From NCBI GenBank assembly GCA_937868455.1, contig CALMMO010000407.1:1-13842 (forward strand): a DNA stretch of 13,842 nt. The letters run 5' to 3'. Shown here in pieces: positions 8,280 through 13,842 of this stretch. The notes under the pieces were generated by a model. It was not told the origin of the DNA. It made no database searches and saw nothing but the letters and a program-made list of their open reading frames with translations. The DNA comes from an uncultured Marmoricola sp. GTDB taxonomy: Bacteria; Actinomycetota; Actinomycetes; Propionibacteriales; Nocardioidaceae. The translations under genes were made by a program, and so were the position numbers. Position 1 is the stretch's first letter, and each line of letters begins with the position of its first letter.

Positions 8280-8304
8280 CCGACAGACCTCTAGTCTTGG
8301 TCGG
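8280..8304. other. Bulged hairpin overlapping the stop of PLD-like copy 2
   Basis: CCGAC-AGAC (8280-8288) pairs with GTCT-TG-GTCGG (8294-8304), giving a 9-base stem with a 2-base bulge and the loop CTCTA, which includes the stop codon (8291-8293). No T tract follows. It is weaker than the hairpin at the end of copy 1 but in the same position relative to the gene. Confidence 0.3.
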
Positions 8305-9616
8305 CGCTCTTCCATTTACCCGACCCGAGCTTCGGATCAACGCTGCTGAGGCGGAGAAATGCATTGGGTGCGTAGGTCTGCCGCCATGCCCGCGCCTGAC
8401 GTTCACGCCACACCTGGTCAAAGTCATCATTGAAGGCGACCACATCGTCTGCACTGCTGTAGATCGACGTGAACTCATCTGAGAAGGTGCCCAAGTCGGT
8501 GAAGTTGCACGTGCCAGCGATCACGATTGAGGCGTTCGAGTCGCCGTCGTACCCACCTTGGATCGTGATGTATTTGGAGTGGTCATAGTTGGCGATTGCG
8601 CCAGTTCGGTCATAGGTGGCCACTAGCTTGGCAGGAATCGCTCCCCGACCAGCTCGCGAACGCAAGATGTATTTCATTGTCTTCGAGGTGACCGCTAGTT
8701 CGATGGCAACATCGCACCCGTCATTCCACAAACCCCGGACCTGGCGACCGAGCCGCTCGCCTCTCCGGCCAAACCAGGCATACATCCCGATACGAATCTT
8801 GGTGCGCACAAAACTGCCATCTGGCTGCGAGACCTTGCACTGCACGCGCTGGAGCGCGTTGCCAACTGGATCGGTGCTGATGCCCATGCCCGGGAACGGG
8901 AACACAACAGCGTCTCCAAGAACCGAGTTGGTGAAACGCATGGGAAGTGTGGGCGAGGGTCGGTCTAGCACCAACTCGTCGAACAAAGCCGAGTACTGCT
9001 CATAAGTAGTCTCATCAGAAACGGTTTTTGCATGGTTCCACTGCCCACTAATCGCCATTTGGGTGAGGTTTCCAGATGCTTGAGTCACGATCCACGGGAC
9101 TCCAGAAACCTGATCAAACATGAAGAACTTCTGGTGGAAGTTGCCTCCGTAGCCCCTGCAAGAGCGAGAACAGACCATCGCAAAACTCGAGGCGGACTTG
9201 TTGCTGCCCAACGCACGGCGCAGCCGCACGAACAGCGGCGAGTACAAGTGGTGTCGCGGGTTGACCAAGTGGGCATCGCCAATCACCTTGACACTCACGC
9301 CACGGTTCTTAGCGGCAATCAGCGAGTTGACAGCGCCCAAGTGGTTGATGCCGAAGGCGGCGATCTTGATCGAGTGCCCCGCTTCTGTGCTATTGATCAT
9401 TCGCTGGACGTGACGAACGATCTGTCCACGGTCAGAACGATATGGGTGATTGAAGAGCAACCCCATTTGCGGCACATAGTTGTCGGGGGGCGGGTCACCA
9501 ACAGCGCTGCGAACTGACGTGGCTGCGGGCACGGCCCCGGTCGCGGGCAGAGAGCCCAAACCCATGGCGCTCACAAGCGCCACAAGTAAAACGATGCGAG
9601 AGGACCGCGTTCTCAT
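8291..9616 (-). CDS. Secreted phospholipase D-like (HKD superfamily) protein, copy 2
   Basis: A 441-residue exported paralogue of the adjacent PLD-like protein. A signal peptide spans about residues 1-29 (core 8-22, ATGA cleavage region). The first motif is the full HxKxxxxD form, HQKFFMFD with H161/K163/D168, followed by ASGN. The second is HSK with H346/K348 followed by GTCN (368-371), without the usual Asp. The cysteines of CSRSCRG (149, 153) are conserved with copy 1, as are the N-terminal DNYVP...GLLFNHP block and the C-terminal FDQVWRERQA block. Its ATG overlaps the TGA of the upstream GDPD gene (9613-9616), so the pair should be translationally coupled. Retention of D168 makes this copy look closer to a standard HKD enzyme than copy 1. 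The substrate may be phospholipid or nucleic acid. Confidence 0.88.
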   Translation of the reverse strand: MRTRSSRIVLLVALVSAMGLGSLPATGAVPAATSVRSAVGDPPPDNYVPQMGLLFNHPYRSDRGQIVRHVQRMINSTEAGHSIKIAAFGINHLGAVNSLIAAKNRGVSVKVIGDAHLVNPRHHLYSPLFVRLRRALGSNKSASSFAMVCSRSCRGYGGNFHQKFFMFDQVSGVPWIVTQASGNLTQMAISGQWNHAKTVSDETTYEQYSALFDELVLDRPSPTLPMRFTNSVLGDAVVFPFPGMGISTDPVGNALQRVQCKVSQPDGSFVRTKIRIGMYAWFGRRGERLGRQVRGLWNDGCDVAIELAVTSKTMKYILRSRAGRGAIPAKLVATYDRTGAIANYDHSKYITIQGGYDGDSNASIVIAGTCNFTDLGTFSDEFTSIYSSADDVVAFNDDFDQVWRERQARAWRQTYAPNAFLRLSSVDPKLGSGKWKSADQD

Positions 9617-10551
9617 TGGCCTACGGTCCCGGACATGGCTGGCGCAACCGCCGCGACTGAATCGGTGACCACGCGGTCTACCCCCAAAGTTCTCATGGTG
9701 TTGAACGTCTCCACAGTGTTGACGTCGCGAGCCGAGACAAATAGTCCGCGCGCATGCGCGCGGAGGACGAAGTCATTATTCACTGCCGATGAAGACACCA
9801 TCACTAGGTCCACAAAAGCTGGAATCGAATCGAGATCAGGCAACTGGTTAGTCGGCGCAATGAACCCGGTGGCGACTTGGCTGCTCAAGTCGTCGAGTGC
9901 TTTGAGCCGATTCAATTCCATCGATGTGAAAAGAACGCACGAGGGGTCCTTAACAAGGCTTGCATCTAGGTCCAGGAGCTGTTGAAGATCCGATGTCGCT
10001 AGTACCGATTTCAGCTCGACTTGGCGGTAGCAGGATGGGTCGTTGGTCATCGCTTCGAGCATCGCGCGATAGGTAGCAATCGGATCGCCACTGTTGGCGT
10101 GGTGGCGAGCAACATAGGGGAAGCACTTACGGCCAACCCTTCCCACTGCATTCGTCGTACGCCACCAACCCGCGTCGTGATTGAGCACCAGCACGTGGTC
10201 ACATGTGCGGCGTACATCGGTTTCAACCGCACACGCGCCCAGGGTCCCCAGTGCGTAACTGAAAGCGGCAATCGTGTTTTCGGTGTAGCGCCGCCCATCA
10301 AACTGGTGAGTCCCCAGCCCTAGGCCGCCACGATGCCCTGTCACGACCACAGCGCCTTGGCATGCCAACTCTTGCGGCGTCCACTCCACTGCGCCAAGTC
10401 GAGCTGGCGGCATCAAGTCGTTTTGCGAAGGGGTTGCTTGCGGCCCATTCCCCTGATCGTGAGCAATGGCTGGGCCCGCGTTTGAAACCAGGGTGTAGAA
10501 GACAAACAGGCCGCAGAGAGCGCGCGCCAAACGCGATGATAGGAATCTCAT
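9613..10551 (-). CDS. Secreted GDPD-family phosphodiesterase, divergent
   Basis: A 312-residue exported member of the GDPD TIM-barrel family. The signal peptide has its core at 9-24 and likely cleavage after AIA (28-30). Catalytic landmarks: GHRG with H73/R74, ENT (E91), VETD with E110/D112, NHD with H125, and a later ELKS for the metal-binding Glu. The HRG-to-ENT distance is longer than usual (a GLGLGTHQFDGRRY segment) and the usual Pro before ENT is Thr. Six cysteines in the mature part (in ACQ, ACA, TCD, KCF, SCY, SCV) suggest disulfides. ATG at 10551 is preferred; the frame extends four codons to a TTG at 10563. Neither start has a good ribosome site. The stop overlaps the start of PLD-like copy 2. 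Only the family is clear; the substrate is not. Confidence 0.82.
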   Translation of the reverse strand: MRFLSSRLARALCGLFVFYTLVSNAGPAIAHDQGNGPQATPSQNDLMPPARLGAVEWTPQELACQGAVVVTGHRGGLGLGTHQFDGRRYTENTIAAFSYALGTLGACAVETDVRRTCDHVLVLNHDAGWWRTTNAVGRVGRKCFPYVARHHANSGDPIATYRAMLEAMTNDPSCYRQVELKSVLATSDLQQLLDLDASLVKDPSCVLFTSMELNRLKALDDLSSQVATGFIAPTNQLPDLDSIPAFVDLVMVSSSAVNNDFVLRAHARGLFVSARDVNTVETFNTMRTLGVDRVVTDSVAAVAPAMSGTVGQ

Positions 10552-10557
10552 TTGTCT

Positions 10558-10570
10558 CGACAATATGTCA
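10558..10570. promoter_or_regulatory. Third CGAC-N5-GTCA site, before the GDPD-PLD pair
   Basis: CGACAATATGTCA fits the CGAC-N-N-T-N-N-GTCA pattern of the two sites before PLD-like copy 1. It starts 7 bases from the preferred GDPD start codon and overlaps the inverted repeat TTGTC-TC-GACAA (10552-10563). Placement this close to the start would suit a repressor. This is a pattern match only. Confidence 0.35.
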
Positions 10571-10578
10571 GCTTTGTC

Positions 10579-10591
10579 GTGGTGTCACCAC
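10579..10591. promoter_or_regulatory. Perfect palindrome GTGGTG-T-CACCAC before the GDPD-PLD pair
   Basis: Six-base arms are exact complements around one base, 28 bases upstream of the GDPD start codon. It lies in a 188-base intergenic region that must hold the promoter of the GDPD-PLD pair, for which I see no clear -35/-10. It may be an operator; it could also fold in the mRNA leader. Confidence 0.35.
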
Positions 10592-10682
10592 CTAGCCACC
10601 GCATTGGGTCCCTGCCGTTTATGTCGGTCGTCTGCGGGCAAAATAGCTGTCTGCACACATGTGACGGGGCACTAAACACGAA

Positions 10683-10710
10683 TGGGCGGCCCGCCGAAGC
10701 GGACCGCCCA
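10683..10710 (-). terminator. Strong UUCG-loop terminator of the SGNH-like gene
   Basis: Downstream of the minus-strand stop at 10740 is a 12-pair stem (10683-10694 with 10699-10710) around CGAA, which reads UUCG in the minus-strand RNA, an exceptionally stable tetraloop. The only non-Watson-Crick pair is one G-U. A short T-containing stretch (ATTCGTGTTT) follows. This should isolate the SGNH-like gene from the GDPD-PLD pair. Confidence 0.8.
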
Positions 10711-10739
10711 CCATTCGCGAAGCGTTACAGCAGGATGCG

Positions 10740-11600
10740 TTACAGCTGGGCGACGATGAGGTTGGCTTGAACGACGCCCCCGTTGTCTTGGAAGTGCACG
10801 TCGTCAATCGCCAAGTTGCAGGCGTGCGTGCGGGTGCACAGGTTGACCACTGCGCGCGGGAAGGTTCCCATCGGGGTGACCACGGGTGTCGTGTCTCCGG
10901 CACCCATGGCCGCAAACATGTCAGCCACGCGGGCGCCGTTGAGTGCTGCCGCCGCCTTGATCGAGAGGTTCACCGTCTGGAACATGGTCAGTGCCTGTGA
11001 TGCCTGGTCGTTACCTTCTTTGGTGCCGAGCAGGAGTGCCAAGGTGTAAGCGTCGTACGCCGTGTTGACCACGATGCGCGAGGTGAGCGCTCCCAGGCGA
11101 AGCCCGCCGACGATGATGCCCATGTTGGCGCCCACCGCAGCAATGCCACCGACGACGCAGCCGATGTCTTGGGTCTGGTTCTTCATGCTGATGCACTGGT
11201 AGACATCCCATCCACCGATGTTGAGCGAAATGAAGCGCACCTGGCCCCAGTGACTGCTCAAGAACTGAGCCACCTGGCGGTACTGCGAACCTGCGGAGTA
11301 GTTGCACTTGCCGCCGTAGAGATACGTCGTTGTGGTCTCGCCCTTGCAGGCCAGGTTCACCATCTGGACGTTGGGCTGTACGGCCTTAATCTTGGCGAAA
11401 ACCTTGCGTGCGTAGCTGTAGGTGTCATCGGTCTGCAGCGGGTCGTAACCCTTGGCGTTCCCGTCACCCACCACCAAGAAGTAGCCGGGCATGTAACTGC
11501 CCGAAAGTGCTACTGCGGGACCCGCGCTCATCGTGGTGAGCGAGAACAGCCCTAGGGTCGTCAAGAACACAGCAAGAAGTCGTTTTGCAGTTGCAGTCAT
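10740..11600 (-). CDS. Secreted SGNH-hydrolase-fold protein lacking catalytic Ser (probable pseudoenzyme)
   Basis: A 286-residue exported protein of the actinobacterial SGNH/GDSL lipase-esterase family. Signal peptide 1-31 (core 8-24, cleavage after AVA). Block I reads VVGDGNAKGY: the nucleophile Ser of GDS is G47 (codon GGG, 11462-11460). Block II keeps its glycine (CKGET, G87). Block III reads GGWD (129-132), where the oxyanion-hole Asn of GxND is W131. Block V keeps D266-x-x-H269. Six cysteines (85, 99, 136, 148, 255, 261) sit as in family members with three disulfides. So the fold looks intact while two catalytic blocks are lost, suggesting a binding or structural role. ATG at 11600 has GAAGGG about 9 bases upstream; the frame runs on to a GTG at 11651 without a ribosome site. 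It is a single gene with its own promoter and terminator. Confidence 0.85.
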   Translation of the reverse strand: MTATAKRLLAVFLTTLGLFSLTTMSAGPAVALSGSYMPGYFLVVGDGNAKGYDPLQTDDTYSYARKVFAKIKAVQPNVQMVNLACKGETTTTYLYGGKCNYSAGSQYRQVAQFLSSHWGQVRFISLNIGGWDVYQCISMKNQTQDIGCVVGGIAAVGANMGIIVGGLRLGALTSRIVVNTAYDAYTLALLLGTKEGNDQASQALTMFQTVNLSIKAAAALNGARVADMFAAMGAGDTTPVVTPMGTFPRAVVNLCTRTHACNLAIDDVHFQDNGGVVQANLIVAQL

Positions 11601-11634
11601 TGAGTAGCGCCCTTCCCAGACACAGGTACCGCAG

Positions 11635-11653
11635 ACGTGAATCCCCCTCACGT
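11635..11653. promoter_or_regulatory. Inverted repeat ACGTGA-N7-TCACGT in the SGNH-like leader
   Basis: Perfect 6-base arms flank a 7-base C-rich spacer, just downstream of the likely transcription start of the SGNH-like gene, a typical repressor position. It resembles the TGTGA-N6-TCACA site of CRP/GlxR regulators, but the outer bases differ and the spacer is one base longer, so I do not assign it to that family. Confidence 0.4.
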
Positions 11654-11664
11654 TTGCTTTTGGT

Positions 11665-11693
11665 ATTTGACAACGCGGAGTCTGGTTTGTCCA
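11665..11693 (-). promoter_or_regulatory. Candidate sigma-70-type promoter for the SGNH-like gene
   Basis: On the minus strand, TGGACA (11693-11688, 5 of 6 to TTGACA) and TCAAAT (11670-11665, 4 of 6 to TATAAT) are separated by exactly 17 bases. This gives a leader of about 58 bases before the ATG at 11600. On the plus strand TTGACA at 11667-11672 overlaps it and could be the -35 of the divergent MFS gene, but the -10 there (TCCAGT) is weak. Confidence 0.4.
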
Positions 11694-11824
11694 GTCGTGT
11701 CAGGAAAATTCTGGGGCACACAGCTAACTTTTCCGTCACACCTGTCGGGCGGTGAACGGGCTTGCGTGGCCTCGTCGACGAAAATGCAGCGAAACCCAGG
11801 GGCTGCACATGGCATCCTGCACGA

Positions 11825-13099
11825 GTGCCACCCCAACCCCCCAAAACGTCACTCCTCGCTTTCTGGAAAGAACTTCCACGCGAGGGGCGACTTCTGCTCA
11901 GCGTGGTTGCCTTCCAGTTCATCGGCACCGGTCTCGTCCTCCCGTTTTGGGTGATCTACCTCCACGAAGTGCGCGGCTTCTCAGTTGACGTGGTCGGCCT
12001 CCTACTGGGTTGGCTTTCTATGGGTGGACTGATCGGCACGGTGCCCGGCGGTGCGGCAATCGACACCTTCGGCCCACGCCGAGTATTCGCCGCAGCAGTA
12101 GCAACCACGGCAGTTGGCCAAGCGATCATGGCGTTTGCGACCACCATCCCCTTGGCCGTGCTCGGGCTCGGCTTAGTTGGTGTCTCTTTTGGAGTCACCT
12201 GGCCAGCCTCGCAATCATTCGTCACGGCGGTGGTGCCCGAACACTTACGACAGAGATACTTCGGCCTCAACTTCGCGCTACTCAACCTGGGCATCGGCAT
12301 CGGCGGTGTCCTGGGCGGCTTCATGGCCGATGTTTCGCGGCCAGTGACGTTCCAGATCATGTACCTATGGGAGTCGGCGTCATACCTCCCGGCACTGTTT
12401 CTCCTGCTCGTGCCGTTGCGACATGTGGGTAACCGTGTCGAACACGCGCACCACGTCGACCCCGGCAAGATCAGCTACTTAGCCGTAGCGAAACGCCCCG
12501 GTGTCCCAGCGCTCATCGTGGTGAACTTCCTGGTCGCATTTGTGGGTTACGGGCAAATCAACAGCGGCGCCGCGGCCTACGCGCGACTCATGGGAGGCGT
12601 GTCCACCCAAGGACTTGGCATCGCTTTCGCCGTCAACACGGGCGCCATCGTGTTGCTTCAACTTGTGGTCCTGCAACGCATCGAAGGTATCCGCCGCACC
12701 CGCCTCGTCGCGGTCATGAGCGTGATCTGGGCCGTGTCGTGGCTGCTGCTAGCCAGCAGCGCCTTGGTGCCAGCAACGCTGGGGGCCACCATGCTGGTCG
12801 CGGCGTTCATGGGCGTCTTTGCCCTCGGCGAAACCCTGATGCAACCCAGCTTGCCCGCGATGGTCAACGGCATGGCGCCAGATCATCTGCGCGGACGCTA
12901 CAACGGCATCTGCTCCGCTGCGTTCAACCTCGCCAGCGTGCTCGCACCGATTTCGGCCGGTTGGCTCATCGATCGCGACATGAGTTGGCTCTACATCGTC
13001 TCCTTGCTCGTCGGTTGTGCCCTGCTCGTGGTCTTTGCTCTCGGTCGCCTTGAACAGCAGCTCACCCCGCAAGCAAACGGCCTCAAAGTCGCCGCCTAA
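11825..13099 (+). CDS. MFS transporter, DHA1/drug-efflux-like, about 12 TM
   Basis: A major facilitator of about 424 residues from GTG 11825, or 445 from TTG 11762; neither start has a recognisable ribosome site. GTG leaves about 26 polar residues before the first membrane helix, a normal length, so it is preferred. Motif A after TM2 is visible as GGAAIDTFGPRRV. The fourth-to-fifth helix region has RQRYFGLNFALLNLGIGIGG, as in multidrug-type MFS proteins, and the second half repeats the pattern with HLRGRYNGICSAAFNLAS. About 12 hydrophobic segments fit a complete transporter. It is divergent from the SGNH-like gene and followed 38 bases later by the AlkB gene. The substrate cannot be inferred; a role in exporting or importing products of the secreted hydrolases is possible but unsupported. 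Confidence 0.88.
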   Translation: MPPQPPKTSLLAFWKELPREGRLLLSVVAFQFIGTGLVLPFWVIYLHEVRGFSVDVVGLLLGWLSMGGLIGTVPGGAAIDTFGPRRVFAAAVATTAVGQAIMAFATTIPLAVLGLGLVGVSFGVTWPASQSFVTAVVPEHLRQRYFGLNFALLNLGIGIGGVLGGFMADVSRPVTFQIMYLWESASYLPALFLLLVPLRHVGNRVEHAHHVDPGKISYLAVAKRPGVPALIVVNFLVAFVGYGQINSGAAAYARLMGGVSTQGLGIAFAVNTGAIVLLQLVVLQRIEGIRRTRLVAVMSVIWAVSWLLLASSALVPATLGATMLVAAFMGVFALGETLMQPSLPAMVNGMAPDHLRGRYNGICSAAFNLASVLAPISAGWLIDRDMSWLYIVSLLVGCALLVVFALGRLEQQLTPQANGLKVAA

Positions 13100-13137
13100 A
13101 TCGCACACTTGTTCGATGCACTGTGTAGCCTGCTCCC

Positions 13138-13758
13138 ATGGCAGTCCAGTTCCAAGCCTCACTCTTTGATGCCGCAACAGGTCTCGGCTCGCTCGGCTCG
13201 TTAGCCCGCACCGAGTTGAGTCATGACGCTTGGGTTGACGTGCTTCCCGGTTGGGTCACGGGTGCTGATGCCGTCTTTGAGTCGCTGCTGCGCGTCGTAC
13301 CTTGGCGTGCTGAGCAGCGGCAGATGTACGACGCGATGGTCGACGTACCCCGACTCGTGCACACATACGGCATCGGCGCCGAACTGCCCGATCCGATTCT
13401 CACCTCGGCTCGAGATTCACTGAGCGCCCACTACGAGCCCGAACTCGGTGAACCGTTCATGACCGCCGGTTGCTGCTACTACCGAGATGGCCGCGACTCA
13501 GTCGCCTGGCACGGAGACAACCTGGGCAGAAGTCGCACCCACGACACCATGGTCGCCATCGTCTCGTTCGGTTCCCCCCGCAAGCTCCAACTGCGCCCAC
13601 GCGGTGGGCCCATCGCCCTAGAACTCTCCCTAGGCCACGGCGACCTCGTCGTCATGGGCGGCTCGTGTCAGCGCACCTGGGAGCACTGTGTTCCTAAGAC
13701 CTCGCGGCCAGTTGGGCCACGCATCTCCATCCAGTTTCGTCCGCGCAACGTGTGGTGA
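13138..13758 (+). CDS. AlkB-family Fe(II)/2-oxoglutarate-dependent dioxygenase
   Basis: Members remove alkyl lesions from nucleic acid bases by oxidation, using iron and 2-oxoglutarate in the cytoplasm. The 206-residue protein has the iron ligands H125 and D127 in WHGD (124-127) and H183 in WEHCVPK. The arginines in RISIQFR (195-201) fit the 2-oxoglutarate-binding R-x5-R motif. The substrate-loop region RDGRDSVAWHGDNLGR is typical of actinobacterial AlkB proteins. At the position where family members often have Asn in N-x-Y-x-x-G, this protein reads C113-Y-Y-R-D-G. The length is normal, and the ATG at 13138 is followed directly by a conserved-looking N-terminus. It may be co-transcribed with the MFS gene 38 bases upstream. 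No adaptive-response partner such as ada or alkA is in view. Confidence 0.92.
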   Translation: MAVQFQASLFDAATGLGSLGSLARTELSHDAWVDVLPGWVTGADAVFESLLRVVPWRAEQRQMYDAMVDVPRLVHTYGIGAELPDPILTSARDSLSAHYEPELGEPFMTAGCCYYRDGRDSVAWHGDNLGRSRTHDTMVAIVSFGSPRKLQLRPRGGPIALELSLGHGDLVVMGGSCQRTWEHCVPKTSRPVGPRISIQFRPRNVW

Positions 13759-13763
13759 ACCCT

Positions 13764-13782
13764 CTGGGTGCCGAAATCCCAG
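13764..13782 (+). terminator. Weak hairpin after alkB
   Basis: CTGGG (13764-13768) pairs with CCCAG (13778-13782) around a 9-base loop, 5 bases after the alkB stop. A six-T run occurs only later (13817-13822) and is not next to the stem, so this is at best a weak terminator. Confidence 0.25.
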
Positions 13783-13824
13783 GTTAAGTGACAAACGGTT
13801 GGGTGAAGTGGGTGGGTTTTTTCC

Positions 13825-13842
13825 ATGCCCAAAACGAAAGAG
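13825..13842 (+). CDS. Possible start of a further gene (partial, MPKTKE)
   Basis: An ATG at 13825 opens a frame of six codons, M-P-K-T-K-E, that runs off the right edge. A GGGTGGG lies about 10 bases upstream and could serve as a ribosome site. Six residues are too few to assign a family: basic MPK-type starts occur in ribosomal protein L35, CrgA and others. It may equally be chance. Confidence 0.25.

Noticed and set aside
8961-8974. GGTCTAGCACC resembling a dre site
   Set aside because: It lies inside the coding sequence of PLD-like copy 2, has broken symmetry, and its codons read as ordinary conserved protein.
11751-11757. GTTCACC on the minus strand, like a PhoP (PHO box) repeat unit
   Set aside because: Only one heptamer is present; a PHO box needs tandem repeats, and no second unit is found at 11-base spacing.
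13817-13822. T-run that could end a rho-independent terminator after alkB
   Set aside because: No inverted repeat lies directly 5' of it; the nearest hairpin ends 34 bases earlier.
13825-13842. Start of ribosomal protein L35 (rpmI) from the MPKTK opening
   Set aside because: Six residues are not enough, and the infC gene that normally precedes rpmI is absent.
1-13842. CRISPR array, tRNA genes, insertion sequence or toxin-antitoxin module
   Set aside because: No regularly spaced repeats, no cloverleaf-like segments with a CCA-type end, no transposase motifs and no small paired genes were seen.

Overview
The window looks like chromosome from a GC-rich Gram-positive bacterium, most likely an actinomycete (Actinomycetota). 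This rests on GTG and TTG starts, a secreted SGNH-fold protein with six cysteines, HutC-type GntR and AlkB proteins of actinobacterial style, and several exported proteins with Sec signal peptides. I cannot name a genus. No tRNA, rRNA, CRISPR array, transposase or phage gene is visible.

Layout. Positions 1-1601 (+) are the end of a respiratory nitrate reductase operon: a probable narH tail, narJ and narI, all overlapping. A GC hairpin pair separates it from a convergent GntR/HutC regulator (1646-2368, -), which has a dre-like palindrome over its presumed promoter. Upstream of the regulator on the same strand is a MacB/FtsX-type ABC exporter (ATPase 4965-5693, permease 2428-4965; start and stop codons share a base). 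Next, 5764-10551 (-) is a block of four predicted secreted phosphodiesterases in the order GDPD, PLD-like, PLD-like, GDPD. Upstream of that is a single gene (10740-11600, -) for a secreted SGNH-hydrolase-fold protein that lacks the catalytic serine; it ends in a strong UUCG-loop terminator. Divergent from it are an MFS transporter (from about 11825, +) and an AlkB-family dioxygenase (13138-13758, +). The last 18 bases may be the start of another gene.

How the genes may work together (inference). The four secreted phosphodiesterases could form an extracellular module that breaks down glycerophosphodiesters, phospholipid head groups, teichoic-acid-like polymers or nucleic acid. A shared motif, CGAC-N5-GTCA, occurs twice before the first PLD-like gene and once before the distal GDPD-PLD pair, which suggests common control. 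The SGNH pseudoenzyme next to them has the fold of a secreted lipase or esterase but not the chemistry, so a binding or structural role is more likely. The nitrate reductase, ABC exporter, MFS and AlkB genes look like ordinary neighbours with no visible functional link to this block.
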